DNA of 64,000 nt. Source: Sphingomonas kaistensis. GTDB taxonomy: Bacteria > Pseudomonadota > Alphaproteobacteria > Sphingomonadales > Sphingomonadaceae. Of the stretch, positions 26,361-42,744 are shown piece after piece. The translations under genes were made by a program, and so were the position numbers. The DNA lies in the NCBI RefSeq assembly GCF_011927725.1, contig NZ_JAATJC010000001.1, forward strand, positions 1,309,001 to 1,373,000. Reading direction: 5' to 3'. The notes beneath the pieces were generated by a model that was not told the DNA's origin, did no database searches, and saw only the letters and a list, made by a program, of their open reading frames with translations. Position 1 is the stretch's first letter; every line of letters begins with the position of its first letter.

Positions 26361-27782
26361 TTAGCGGGGGCTTATTTCGTCCTCGTCGACCCGGCCGAGG
26401 CCGTGGCGGTTGAGCTTCGAATAAAGGCTCTGGCGACTGAGGCCGAGGATCTCGGCCGCGGAGGCGCGATTGTTCGAGGTGTAGGTCAGCGCCGCCTCGA
26501 TGCACAGGCGCTCGATCAGGTCGGTGCTTTCCCGCACGATGTCCTTGAGCGGCATCCGGCCGACCAGTTCGGTCAGTTGCTCGACCGAGCGGGGAAGGTC
26601 GCGGGTGACGGGCGGCAGGTCGCGCATCCGGCGGGCGACCAGCCGCATGGTGAAAGCGTAATGGTTGTCCTTGTCGCCGCTTCGCACCGCGGACACTTCG
26701 ACTTCCTCCTGCCCGCCGTCGTCGCCGCGCAGGATGGTGGACACGTTGCGGGCAACCCGGTGGTCGGCGACCTGGGCGCGGATGAGGTCGAGGTCGATGC
26801 CCGGGCGGCCCAGGAAATCGCCGAGCGGGCGGCCGAGCAGCACTGCGAGGGCAGGGGCCTGCACCATCTCGAGGAAGGCATCGTTGGCGTCGAGGATGTC
26901 GAGCCGGTCGTCGGTCAGCACCAGCGCGTCGGGAAGGCGCTTGACCATGTCCAGGGTCAGTCGCTCGGTCTCGCCGATCCGCGGCGCATCGCCCGAATGC
27001 AGCTGCACCAGCAGGTAGGCATCGCTGCCCTGGCGGAACAGGCGGGCCGACAAGGCCACTTCCGCGCCGGTGCGGGCAAGCGACACGGCGATCGGTGCAA
27101 CGGTGGTTCCGGTCGACACCGCGCCGACGAAAGCGATCAGCTGGTCGCGGTCGGCCGCCGCGGCCTGCGCGACGAACGGCTGCCCCTGGAGGTTGCCGCC
27201 GGACAGGAGCTCGACTCCGGCCGCGTTGATCTCTCGGATGCGCAAGGTCGCGAGGTCGACGATCAGCATCGGCTCGGCGGTCATCTCGAACAGCAGTCGA
27301 TAGCGCGACTCGGCCTGGCGCAGGCGCAGATAGTCGCGCTCGAGCGATTGCTGGACCTGCAGCAGGCGCTGCTGGAGTCGGGCGGTGGCACGCTCGTCCC
27401 GGCCGACCGCCACGGTGGTGCCGTTGGCCAGCCGGATCGCCTTGAAGCGGATCGGGAATTCGCTGGCGCTGCCATTGTGGTTGACCTGCCGCCACCTCTG
27501 CGAGGCGGTGACGTCGTCGTCGGCCAGCATCTCCTCGACCTTGACCCGGCTTTCGACGGTGACCACCGAGGACCAGCTGTGGCCGACCCACTGCCGCGCC
27601 TCGGCGAGGTCGTCGGTCGGCGCGGCGACGTCACGGATCACGCCCTGATCGTCCACCAGCAAGGCGAGGTCCCCCGACGCCTCGACCAGGCGCGCGACGC
27701 TGGCGATGTCCAGCCCGCTCAGCATCGGGCTGTCCGCATCCAGACGAGGCGTGCCATCGTCATTGGGGGACGGGTGCGTCAT
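26361..27782 (-). CDS. ppsR: photosynthesis repressor PpsR/CrtJ
   Basis: A 473-aa repressor of photosynthesis genes under aerobic conditions. Three PAS-type regions (about residues 25-120, 160-270 and 290-400) precede a Fis-like helix-turn-helix, NRASAAEILGLSRQSLYSKL, at the C-terminus. The start MTHPSPNDDG is chosen because GGAGTTGAG lies just before it; the upstream open frame has no similarity. The only cysteine in the protein is in the DNA-binding region (ERLCIEAA), so an internal disulfide as described for Rhodobacter PpsR/CrtJ cannot form. Encoded directly downstream of its antirepressor ppaA, as in other PGCs. Confidence 0.95.
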   Translation of the reverse strand: MTHPSPNDDGTPRLDADSPMLSGLDIASVARLVEASGDLALLVDDQGVIRDVAAPTDDLAEARQWVGHSWSSVVTVESRVKVEEMLADDDVTASQRWRQVNHNGSASEFPIRFKAIRLANGTTVAVGRDERATARLQQRLLQVQQSLERDYLRLRQAESRYRLLFEMTAEPMLIVDLATLRIREINAAGVELLSGGNLQGQPFVAQAAAADRDQLIAFVGAVSTGTTVAPIAVSLARTGAEVALSARLFRQGSDAYLLVQLHSGDAPRIGETERLTLDMVKRLPDALVLTDDRLDILDANDAFLEMVQAPALAVLLGRPLGDFLGRPGIDLDLIRAQVADHRVARNVSTILRGDDGGQEEVEVSAVRSGDKDNHYAFTMRLVARRMRDLPPVTRDLPRSVEQLTELVGRMPLKDIVRESTDLIERLCIEAALTYTSNNRASAAEILGLSRQSLYSKLNRHGLGRVDEDEISPR

Positions 27783-27807
27783 CTCAACTCCGGCGCCGGC
27801 GGCGCGG

Positions 27808-28614
27808 TTACGCGTAGGCAGCGTTAAGGGGTTCCGTGACCAGCCGTTCAGCGATGTCGAGGGCGTCCACCGCGGTAAGCGCCGTGGCATCCGCGCCGGC
27901 CCGGTCGGCGAGGCCGGGATCCTCGATCAGCACACGACCACCAAGCATCACACGCACATTCGAGTTCCTGGACACATTCCGGATCGCCACGATCAACGCC
28001 GTGAGCGGGCCGATATGGCAGTCATTGGTGAGGGTCAATCCGACCAGGTCGTATTCGGCCGCCGCCACGGCCGCGAGAAGGGAGCCGCGAGTCGGCTCGA
28101 TCAACAGGTTGCTGTTCCACCCGGCCCGGGTGAAGCATTCGTCGATCATCGCGGTGCCGAAGCTATGCTGGTCGCCCGGTATGGGAGCAAAGAGCACCCG
28201 GCGCGAGGTTCCGGGCCCCGGCCCGGCGGGCGCCCGCGCGGCGACTTCGCGAAGCACCTCCTGGAGGCGCCAGAGGGCCATGGTGACGTCGAGAAAGTCG
28301 ATCCGGTCGGCGGTCCACTCGTCACCCAGCCGCCGGGCGACCGGAGCCAGCAGTTCGACGAAGATGCGTTCCGCGCCATATCCGCGGGCGAGATAGATAT
28401 CGACCTCGGCGAGCAGGTCGTGGGCTTCGAGCGAGATGGCGAGCGGGGCAAAGGCGTCCACTTCGGCATCGCTGATCCGCGCCGTATCGCGCGGGCGCAG
28501 GGGTTCGGGTTGCGGGCAAGCGTTCAGCAGCCGCGCGGCCGGCCGGCGCTTGCCCGCGCGCCTGCTTCGTTCTGGACCTGAACTCCCAACGTCTACACCG
28601 ATCACCGAGGCCAT
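27808..28614 (-). CDS. ppaA: PpsR antirepressor PpaA/AerR, cobalamin-binding
   Basis: A 268-aa regulator with a helical domain (about residues 60-150) and a C-terminal B12-binding domain containing PGDQHSFGTAMIDECF; the His in HSFG matches the residue that binds cobalamin in AerR. In relatives AerR/PpaA interacts with CrtJ/PpsR and alters its DNA binding in response to light and B12. The start MASVIGVDVG follows a good GAGGAGA; the longer frame begins in the operator region and is unlikely. Upstream of ppsR in the same direction, 25 bp apart. Confidence 0.92.
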   Translation of the reverse strand: MASVIGVDVGSSGPERSRRAGKRRPAARLLNACPQPEPLRPRDTARISDAEVDAFAPLAISLEAHDLLAEVDIYLARGYGAERIFVELLAPVARRLGDEWTADRIDFLDVTMALWRLQEVLREVAARAPAGPGPGTSRRVLFAPIPGDQHSFGTAMIDECFTRAGWNSNLLIEPTRGSLLAAVAAAEYDLVGLTLTNDCHIGPLTALIVAIRNVSRNSNVRVMLGGRVLIEDPGLADRAGADATALTAVDALDIAERLVTEPLNAAYA

Positions 28615-28739
28615 TGCGGTCTCCTCAAGCGTAGTCGGCGCTCTCGCGTCGGCTTGAACAACTGCCGACTCATTCGACGATCGTCCCGGCCCGGAAGCTA
28701 AGTCGAAATGGATTGCAGCACAACCGCAGCAATCGCCGT

Positions 28740-28757
28740 TGTCCAAAATAGTTTACG
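28740..28757. promoter_or_regulatory. PpsR-like operator 1 in ppaA-bchF gap
   Basis: TGTCCAAAATAGTTTACG, i.e. TGT-N12-ACG, one base off the PpsR consensus. It lies midway between divergent ppaA and bchF and partly overlaps the next site. Confidence 0.5.
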
Positions 28758-28773
28758 TCAACAAGAATTGACA
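28756..28773. promoter_or_regulatory. PpsR-like operator 2 in ppaA-bchF gap
   Basis: CGTCAACAAGAATTGACA differs at only two of eighteen positions from the perfect site TGTCAACAAGAATGGACA between crtF and crtD. It covers the probable -35 of bchF, so it could repress the long bchF-hemA operon. Confidence 0.6.
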
Positions 28774-28797
28774 CTTCTCTCGTTCGAGGCGTAACCT
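28768..28797 (+). promoter_or_regulatory. probable bchF operon promoter
   Basis: TTGACA (28768-28773), an 18-bp spacer, then TAACCT (28792-28797). The start of transcription would fall about 15-20 bases before the bchF ATG. The -35 is shared with a PpsR-like site. It would drive the bchF-to-hemA gene chain. Confidence 0.45.
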
Positions 28798-28821
28798 TCT
28801 CGCGGAACGAGGATGTGGCTC

Positions 28822-30599
<1,778 letters not shown>

Positions 30600-30602
30600 G
30601 CG

Positions 30603-32127
30603 ATGCGGCTGGCCGTCTGGACCTACGAGGGACCGCCGCACGTCGGGGCGATGCGCGTCGCCACCGCCATGCGCGGCGTCCACTACGTCCTCCACGCGCC
30701 GCAGGGCGATACCTACGCCGACCTCCTGTTCACCATGATCGAGCGCCGTGGCGAGCGCCCGCCGGTCACCTACACCACCTTCCAGGCCCGCGACCTGGGC
30801 GGCGACACCGCCGAGCTGTTCAAGACCGCCGCCCGCCAGGCCTATGAGCGGTTCCAGCCCGAACTGATGATCGTCGGCGCGTCGTGCACCGCCGAACTGA
30901 TCCAGGACGATCCCGGCGGCCTTGCCGGAACCCTCGGCCTGCCGTGCCCGGTGATCCCGCTGGAGCTTCCGAGCTACAGCCGCAAGGAGCATTGGGGCGC
31001 GTCGGAAACCTTTTACCAGATCGTCCGCGCGCTCTGCCCGGCCGGGGCGCCGAGGCCAGCGCGTGAGCGGATCAGCGCCAACATCCTCGGCCCGGCGGCA
31101 CTCGGCTTCCGCCACCGTGACGACGTGCGCGAAGTCACCCGGATCCTCGAACTGCTCGGGATCGAGGTCAATGTCGTCGCTCCCCTTGGTGCGTCGCCCT
31201 CGGACATCCGCCGCCTGCCCGACGCCCGGTTCAACATCTGCCTCTACCCCGAGATCGGCGACGAGGCCGCGCGCTACCTGGAAAAGCAGGGCCAGCCCTG
31301 CATCCGCACCGTTCCCCTCGGAGTCGCAGCGACCCGCCGCTTCATCGAGGAAGTCGCTGCGGTGGCCGGGGTGGACCCCGCACCGGCGCTCAACCATCCC
31401 GACCTGCGGATGCCGTGGTGGAGCCGCTCGGTCGATTCCACCTACCTGACCGGCAAGCGCGTCTTCATCTTCGGCGATGCCACCCATGCCGCCGCCGCCG
31501 CCCGCGTCGCCGCGCACGAACTTGGCTTCAAGGTCTGCGGCATCGGCTGCTTCAACCGCGAATTCGCGCGCGACGTCCGCACCGTCGCGGCCGAACTCGG
31601 CCTCGAAGCGCTGATCACCGACGACCATCTAGAGGTCGAGGAGGCGATTGCCGCCGCCCAGCCGGAGCTGGTGCTCGGCACGCAGATGGAGCGCCACACC
31701 GCCAAGCGGCTTGGCATCCCCTGCGCGGTCATCTCGGCCCCGGTCCACGTCCAGGATTTCCCTGCGCGTCACTCCCCCCAGATGGGGATCGAGGGCGCGA
31801 ACGTGCTGTTCGACAGCTGGGTCCATCCGCTGGTGATGGGCCTTGAGGAACATCTGCTGACGATGTTCCGCGACGATCCGGAATTCCACGACGGGGCCGG
31901 CGCAAGCCACCTCGGCGGCCATGGCGCAACCGCCTCGACGCAGGATCCCGAGCCTGCCGCACCATCGGCGGAGGCCGTTGCCGGCTGGACCGCCGAGGCC
32001 GAGGCCGAACTGCGCAAGATCCCGTTCTTCGTGCGCGGCAAGGCGCGCCGCAACACCGAGGCATTCGCCGCCAGTCACGGCCTTGCCACGGTCGAACTCG
32101 CCACCCTCTACGAGGCCAAGGCGCATT

Positions 32128-32138
<11 letters not shown>
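30603..32138 (+). CDS. bchB: light-independent protochlorophyllide reductase subunit B
   Basis: BchB (511 aa), partner of BchN. Residue 36 is the aspartate in [12 protein letters not shown] that acts as the fourth cluster ligand in this enzyme family, exactly at the expected number. [17 protein letters not shown] holds a cluster cysteine. A C-terminal light-independent-reductase domain ([20 protein letters not shown]) follows a flexible Ala/Pro linker. The last 11 bases overlap the start of bchH. Confidence 0.97.
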
Positions 32139-37281
<5,143 letters not shown>

Positions 37282-37285
<4 letters not shown>

Positions 37286-38706
37286 GCGGACGGGTCATCT
37301 CTCCCGACATGTGGACCCGGGTGGCGACCTCCTGGCTGCCGTTCGCCGATGGGGCGAGCGCCGAATTGCCCCTCGGCCGGCTGCTCCGCCTGTCGCTGTT
37401 CCAGGTCAGCGCCGGAATGACCGCGGCGCTGCTCAGCGGAACGCTCAACCGCGTCCTGATCGTCGAACTCGGGGTCAGTTCGGGTCTGGTCGCGGCGTTG
37501 ATCGCCATCCCGCTGCTGATGGCTCCGTTCCGCGCGCTGATCGGGCATCGCTCCGACCACCATCGCTCGGTGCTCGGCTGGCGGCGGGTGCCTTACCTGT
37601 GGTTCGGGACGCTGCTGCAATTCGGCGGGCTGGCGCTGATGCCCTTCGCGCTGCTGATCCTGTCGACCGAACAGGGCAGGGCGCTTGGCCTTGCCGCGTC
37701 CGGTTTCGCGTTCCTCCTCACCGGGACCGGACTCCACGTCGCCCAGACCGCGGGCCTGGCGCTGGTCGCCGACCTTGCGCCCGAGGATCGCCGCCCACGA
37801 GCGGTCGCGCTGCTCTACGTCATGCTGCTGCTCGGCACGATGGTCAGCGCGCTGGTGATCGGCGCGGCTCTGGCCGACTTTTCGGCGACCCGGCTGGTGC
37901 AGGTCATCCAGGGCGCGGCGCTCGCCGCCCTGTTGCTCAACATCGCCGCCCCCTGGAAGCAGGAAAGCCGCCGCTCGCGTGCCGAGATGGCCGCCCAGCC
38001 GCCCGCGCCCTCGTTCGGCGACATGTGGGCGAAGCTGATGGCCGAGGACAACAGCCGCCGGCTGCTGGTCTCGGTCGGGCTCGGCACCGCCGCTTTCACC
38101 ATGCAAGACGTCCTGCTGGAGCCCTATGGCGGCGAGATCCTCGGCCTTGCGGTCGGTGCGACCACCTCGCTGACGGCGCTGTGGGCGCTCGGCGCGCTGT
38201 GCGGTTTCGCGCTGGCCGGCGTGCGCCTGGCCCGCGGCAGCGAGCCGCATCGCCTCGCCGGGTTCGGCTGCGTCGCCGGCCTCGTCGCCTTCACCCTCGT
38301 CATCTTCGCCGCGCCTGCTTCGGCGCCCCTCCTGCTGATGCTGGGCGCGGCGTTGATCGGCTTAGGCGCCGGACTGTTCATGGTCGGGACCCTGGTCGCC
38401 GCCATGAACCTGGCGCAGCGCTCGCCTTCGGGCCTCGCGCTTGGCGCGTGGGGCGCGGTGCAGGCGTCCGCCGCCGGCCTTGCCATCCTGCTCGGCGGGA
38501 TCGTGCGCGACGCGATCGCCGCCACCGCCACGGCCGGAGAGCTTGGCGCGACGCTGGCCGTCCGGGCGACCGGCTATGGCGCGGTCTACGCTGCCGAGAT
38601 CGTGTTGCTGCTTCTGACCATCGCGGTCCTCGGACCGCTCGTGCGTGCCCAGACCAATTCCACCGACGCCGCGCCACGCTTCGGCCTGGCTCAATTTCCG
38701 AGCTGA
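37282..38706 (+). CDS. lhaA: LH1 assembly protein LhaA (PucC family, GTG start)
   Basis: A 474-aa, twelve-helix membrane protein of the PucC family, encoded between bchM and puhA, the position of LhaA in other purple bacteria. Signatures are LNRVLIVELGV, ALIGHRSDHHRSVLGWRRVPY and FTMQDVLLEPYGGEILGLAVGATTSLTA. LhaA is needed for assembly of light-harvesting complex 1. GTG start overlaps the bchM stop (GTGA). Confidence 0.94.
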
Positions 38707-38727
38707 AGAGACAAGGACAAGGACGCC

Positions 38728-39507
38728 ATGCACCACGAAATCATCGTCGGCCGGCTCGATGTCGCAGAACTCGTCTTCTACGCCTTCGTGGGCTTCTTCG
38801 TCGCGCTGGTCTTCTACCTGCGCCGCGAGGACCGACGCGAGGGCTATCCGCTTGAGGACGCGATGACCGGACGGGTCGACAGCGCCTGGGGACCGCTGAC
38901 GGCGTCCACCTACAAGCGCTTCAAGCTACCGTTCGACCGCGGTTACGCGACCACCCCGTCGCAGGGCCGCGAGCCGGTCGATCTGGCGGGCGCCCGCCCG
39001 TTCGCCCGCTTCCACGGCGCCCCCTACGTGCCGACCGGCGATCCGCTGGTCGATGGCGTCGGCCCGGCCGCCTGGGTCAAGCGCGCCGATTATCCCGACC
39101 AGGACATGGAAGGCCGGCCGCGGATCGTGCCGCTCAGCCATGACGACCACTGGTCGATCGCGCGGGAGGATCCGAACCTCGTCGGAATGACCGTCACCGG
39201 CGCCGACCACAAGGTCGCCGGGACCATCACCGACGTCTGGATCGACCGTTCCGACCACCTCGTACGCTACGTCGATGTGGCGCTGGAAGGCGGCGGGCGA
39301 ACGGTCCAGGTGCCCTTCCTGATGGGCACGGTGAAGCGCGCCAAGCGCCTGTTCCACGTCGATGCGATCAGCGCGGAGCAGTTCAGCCGCGCCCCGACGC
39401 TCGCGACCGCCGGCCAGATCACCCGCCGCGAGGAGGACCAGCTGGTCGGCTATTTCGGTGGCGGCTACCTCTACGGACTGCCCGGCCGCACGGAGCCGTG
39501 GCTGTGA
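38728..39507 (+). CDS. puhA: photosynthetic reaction centre H subunit
   Basis: The H subunit (259 aa) has one N-terminal membrane helix (ELVFYAFVGFFVALVFYLRREDRREGYPLED) and a cytoplasmic PRC-barrel domain that caps PufL/M and guides protons to QB. The later segments WVKRADYPDQDMEGRPRIVPL, GTITDVWIDRSDHLVRYVDV and PFLMGTVKRAKRLFHVDAISAEQF are conserved. SD sequence AAGGACAAGGA precedes the ATG. Its stop overlaps puhB as GTGA. Confidence 0.97.
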   Translation: MHHEIIVGRLDVAELVFYAFVGFFVALVFYLRREDRREGYPLEDAMTGRVDSAWGPLTASTYKRFKLPFDRGYATTPSQGREPVDLAGARPFARFHGAPYVPTGDPLVDGVGPAAWVKRADYPDQDMEGRPRIVPLSHDDHWSIAREDPNLVGMTVTGADHKVAGTITDVWIDRSDHLVRYVDVALEGGGRTVQVPFLMGTVKRAKRLFHVDAISAEQFSRAPTLATAGQITRREEDQLVGYFGGGYLYGLPGRTEPWL

Positions 39508-40145
39508 GCGGCCCGCTTGCCGACCGGCTGAACGGCCTCCCGGCCCCGCTTCCGCCCGGCGAGACGATCGTGTGGCAGGGACGTCCCGACGCCGGCCGCC
39601 TCCTGCAGGAGGCCTTCCACGCCCGGGCGATCGCCTTCTATTTCGCGCTGCTGAGCGCGGCCGGACTGTTGATGGGCAGCGTGACCGGCGCGCTGCTGAC
39701 GGTCGGCGCCGGCGCGATCTGCCTTGGGGTGCTGGCCCTGCTCGCCCGCGCCTCGGCCCGCACCAGCGTCTACACGCTGACCGACCGCCGCCTCGTAATG
39801 CGGGTCGGCATGGCGCTGCCGATGCATTTCAACCTCCCGCTCAAGCAGGTCGCGGCCGCCGACCTGCGCCTGGCCGCCGACGGCAGCGGCGACATTTCGC
39901 TCCGCCTCGCCGGTAACGGCCGGATCGCCTGGGCCCTGCTGTGGCCGCATGTCCGCCCGTGGCGCACCCGCAACCCCGAGCCGATGCTGCGCGCCATTCC
40001 GGACGCCGAAGCCGTGGCCCGCCAGCTTTACCAATGCTGCGCCGCGCTGGTCGAGGTCGACGCCGACGCGCCGCCTCCGGTCCAGGTCCGGCCCGTGCGT
40101 CGCCCCGCCCGAATCGCCGCCCAGCCTGCCGAGGTCGCCGCATGA
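39504..40145 (+). CDS. puhB: photosynthetic complex assembly protein PuhB (GTG start)
   Basis: A 213-aa protein with two membrane helices and a bacterial PH-like domain (RTSVYTLTDRRLVMRVGMALP). PuhB is required for efficient reaction-centre assembly in Rhodobacter. It begins ADRLNGLPAPLPPGETIVWQGRPD, a typical PuhB start. The GTG overlapping the puhA stop is chosen over the GTG six bases upstream, matching the coupled style of the operon. The stop overlaps puhC (ATGA). Confidence 0.92.
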   Translation: MSGPLADRLNGLPAPLPPGETIVWQGRPDAGRLLQEAFHARAIAFYFALLSAAGLLMGSVTGALLTVGAGAICLGVLALLARASARTSVYTLTDRRLVMRVGMALPMHFNLPLKQVAAADLRLAADGSGDISLRLAGNGRIAWALLWPHVRPWRTRNPEPMLRAIPDAEAVARQLYQCCAALVEVDADAPPPVQVRPVRRPARIAAQPAEVAA

Positions 40146-40624
40146 TCGACGATCACAGCCACGAGAACATGGTTCCGCCGGCCGCCCTCAAGGCCGCGGT
40201 CGCACTGGTCGGCTTTTCGCTGCTGCTGGTGGCCGGGGTCAGGGTCGGCGCGGTGTCGCCCTCCGCCAACCCCTCGCAGATCCGGGCCGAGGCCGGACTT
40301 CGTCCCACCGCCGAGCGCCAGCTCCGTTTCGCCGACACCGCGGATGGCAAGGTGCTCGTCACCGACGCCGCCACCGGCCGCGACGTCGCGGCGATCGGGG
40401 CGGAAGGAAGCGGCTTCATCCGCGGCGTGATGCGCGGGCTTGCCCGCGAACGCCGCCAGCACGGGGAAGGCGCGGCTGCCCCGTTCCGGCTATCGGCCTG
40501 GCCCAACGGCGGGCTGACGCTGACCGACGACACCACCGGCCGGGTGATCGAGCTCGGCTCGTTCGGACCCTCCAACCGCGCCGCCTTCGCGCATTTCCTC
40601 GTCACCGGGAGAGAAGCCTCGTGA
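40142..40624 (+). CDS. puhC: photosynthetic complex assembly protein PuhC
   Basis: A 160-aa protein with one N-terminal helix (AALKAAVALVGFSLLLVAGV) and a periplasmic domain with LRFADTADGKVLVTDAATG and GFIRGVMRGLARERR. This is the conserved PuhC family, present after puhB in phototrophic Alphaproteobacteria and important for LH1/RC organisation. Start and stop both overlap neighbours by four bases. Confidence 0.9.
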   Translation: MIDDHSHENMVPPAALKAAVALVGFSLLLVAGVRVGAVSPSANPSQIRAEAGLRPTAERQLRFADTADGKVLVTDAATGRDVAAIGAEGSGFIRGVMRGLARERRQHGEGAAAPFRLSAWPNGGLTLTDDTTGRVIELGSFGPSNRAAFAHFLVTGREAS

Positions 40625-40917
40625 GCCTGTTCTGCGCCGCCCGCTTCGACACGCCGTGCCGCATCGCGGTCCAGCACGATCCCGACGCGCTGCACGCGCA
40701 TCTTGAACTGCCCGACGGACTGGAGATGGGTCCGGGCGACCGCATCACCGTGCACGGCGCGCCGGTTGTCGTTCCCTTTGGCCAGAGTCTGACCATCGAC
40801 CGCACCGCCACCGTCGAGGTCGCCGGCCCGCTTCGCCGCGCCTGGACCCGGCTGACCGCGCATTTCGAAATGGCCGAACTCTACGAAGTCAGTTTTTCGC
40901 CCGGGAGGCTCGCATGA
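40621..40917 (+). CDS. conserved PGC protein of unknown function between puhC and acsF (GTG start)
   Basis: A 98-aa soluble protein with no membrane helix. It begins [20 protein letters not shown], has a central [19 protein letters not shown] stretch predicted to be beta-rich, and ends [18 protein letters not shown]. The gene is locked between puhC (GTGA overlap) and acsF (ATGA overlap), and an ORF in this place is common in PGCs of this group. Two cysteines (about residues 5 and 13) are spaced seven apart. No function can be named from sequence. Confidence 0.85.
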   Translation: MSLFCAARFDTPCRIAVQHDPDALHAHLELPDGLEMGPGDRITVHGAPVVVPFGQSLTIDRTATVEVAGPLRRAWTRLTAHFEMAELYEVSFSPGRLA

Positions 40918-41957
40918 ACGCTCATGCCCACATCAAGACCTCGAACGAATCGCTCGCTAAGGCGTGCGAGGACACGGTCCTGAGCCCGCGCTTCTACACC
41001 ACCGACTTCGACGCGCTGAACCGCATCGACGTGTCGTCCGTCCGCACCGAATGGGATGCGCTGATGGCCGATTTCGACCGGGACGAGAACAAGAAGCATT
41101 TCAAGCGGACCGAGGATTTTGAAGGCGTCCTCGAAAACCTCCCGGCGCCGCTTCGGCGGGAGTTCATCGACTTCCTCGTCAGCTCGCTGACGTCGGAATT
41201 CTCGGGCTGCGTGCTCTACGCCGAGATCGCCAAGCGGGTCACCAACCCGGACATGAAGAAGCTGTTCAAGACGCTGGCCCGCGACGAAAGCCGCCACGCC
41301 GGCTTTATCAACGAAACGCTCAAGGACGCCGGCCTCGGGATCGACCTCGGCTTCCTCACCAAGACCAAGAAATACACCCATTTCCGGCCCAAGTTCATCT
41401 TCTACGCCGTCTATCTGTCGGAAAAGATCGGCTACGCCCGCTACATCGCCATCTACCGCCAGCTGGAGCGTCACCCCGAACTTCGCTTCCACCCGATCTT
41501 CAGCTGGTTCGAACGCTGGTGCCAGGACGAATTCCGCCACGGTGAGGCCTTTGCCATGCTGATGCGCGCCGACCCCAGGCTGCTGACCGGCGTCAACAAA
41601 TTGTGGATCCGCTTCTTCCTGCTGTCGGTCTACGCGACGATGTACGTGCGCGATCACGGCCGGCCTGAATTCCACAAGGCGATCGGAGTTGATCCGACCG
41701 ACTATGATTATCAGGTGTTCCAGATCTGCAATCAGATCAGCCGCCAGGTCTTCCCGGTCGAGCTGCCGATCGACGATCCGCGGTTCCGCGCCGCGATGGA
41801 GCAGTTGCGCATCAGCCACGACAAGCTGTCGGCGCGCCGCGGACTGGCCCGTATCCCGCACCTGATCGGCGCCGGGATCGCCTTTGCGCGGATGTATTTC
41901 CTTCGTCCTGCAAGCCACGCCTTGCCGGCCCAGGTCCGGCTGCAGCCCGCCTGGTGA
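40914..41957 (+). CDS. acsF: Mg-protoporphyrin IX monomethyl ester (oxidative) cyclase
   Basis: AcsF (347 aa), the di-iron, oxygen-dependent enzyme that builds the isocyclic ring E. Ferritin-like metal motifs: [37 protein letters not shown] and [15 protein letters not shown] (ExxH pairs). No oxygen-independent bchE is seen in the window, consistent with an aerobic phototroph. ATGA overlap upstream, GTGA overlap with puhE downstream. Confidence 0.97.
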   Translation: MNAHAHIKTSNESLAKACEDTVLSPRFYTTDFDALNRIDVSSVRTEWDALMADFDRDENKKHFKRTEDFEGVLENLPAPLRREFIDFLVSSLTSEFSGCVLYAEIAKRVTNPDMKKLFKTLARDESRHAGFINETLKDAGLGIDLGFLTKTKKYTHFRPKFIFYAVYLSEKIGYARYIAIYRQLERHPELRFHPIFSWFERWCQDEFRHGEAFAMLMRADPRLLTGVNKLWIRFFLLSVYATMYVRDHGRPEFHKAIGVDPTDYDYQVFQICNQISRQVFPVELPIDDPRFRAAMEQLRISHDKLSARRGLARIPHLIGAGIAFARMYFLRPASHALPAQVRLQPAW

Positions 41958-42733
41958 CCCTCGACAACCACCTCCTCCCCGCAGCAGCGGTGTTGTTCGC
42001 CTGGTTCGCGAGCACGGGGCTGGTCGTGTGGATGGTTCATCGCCCCCGCGCCACCTATCGCGGGGCGATGCTGTGGACCACGCTGGCGGCAATCGTCGGG
42101 GTCGCCGTCATCGCCGCCACCCGCCACGACAGCGGCGCGATTGGCACCTACGCCGCCGCGCTTGCTGCGCTGGCGATCTGGGGGTGGCAGGAGTTTGCCT
42201 TCCTGACCGGCGCGGCCGCCGGCCCCCGCCGGATCGCCGCCGACCGCGACGCAACCGGTGTCCGCCGTTTCCTGCAGGCCTCGGCCGCCCTGTTGTGGCA
42301 CGAGCTTGCCCTTGCCGCGCTGCTGGCGCTGCTTGCGGCGCTCTGCTGGGGGATGGCCAATACGACGGGCGCGGCGGTGTTCGGGCTGCTGTTCGTCCTG
42401 CGCCTTGCCGCCAAGCTCGCCATCTTCAGCGGTGTGCCGAACCTGACGGACGAGCTGCTTCCGGCCCAGCTTCACCATCTGCGGAGCTACTACGGGCCCC
42501 GGCGGATGAGCCTGACTTTGGTCCTCATGCTCGGCGCAAGCCTGGCCCTCTCGGTGCTGCTGGCCGGCCGGGCGCTTGCAAGCGACGCCGCTGCCGCGCC
42601 CAGCCTGCTGTTCGCGCTTGCCGCGCTCGGCACGCTCGAACTCCTGTTTCTCGCTCTTCCGGTTCGCGACGGCGCCCTGTGGCGCTGGGCTCGGCCGGCT
42701 TCATCGACTGCACGCGCCGCGGAACCGGCCTAG
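41954..42733 (+). CDS. puhE: photosynthetic complex assembly protein PuhE (GTG start)
   Basis: A 259-aa membrane protein with about seven helices. Family blocks: [46 protein letters not shown]. PuhE affects photosystem assembly and bacteriochlorophyll production in Rhodobacter; the molecular role is unclear. It lies between acsF and hemA, the common order in alphaproteobacterial PGCs. Confidence 0.9.
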   Translation: MTLDNHLLPAAAVLFAWFASTGLVVWMVHRPRATYRGAMLWTTLAAIVGVAVIAATRHDSGAIGTYAAALAALAIWGWQEFAFLTGAAAGPRRIAADRDATGVRRFLQASAALLWHELALAALLALLAALCWGMANTTGAAVFGLLFVLRLAAKLAIFSGVPNLTDELLPAQLHHLRSYYGPRRMSLTLVLMLGASLALSVLLAGRALASDAAAAPSLLFALAALGTLELLFLALPVRDGALWRWARPASSTARAAEPA

Positions 42734-42744
42734 GGGGACTAGCC

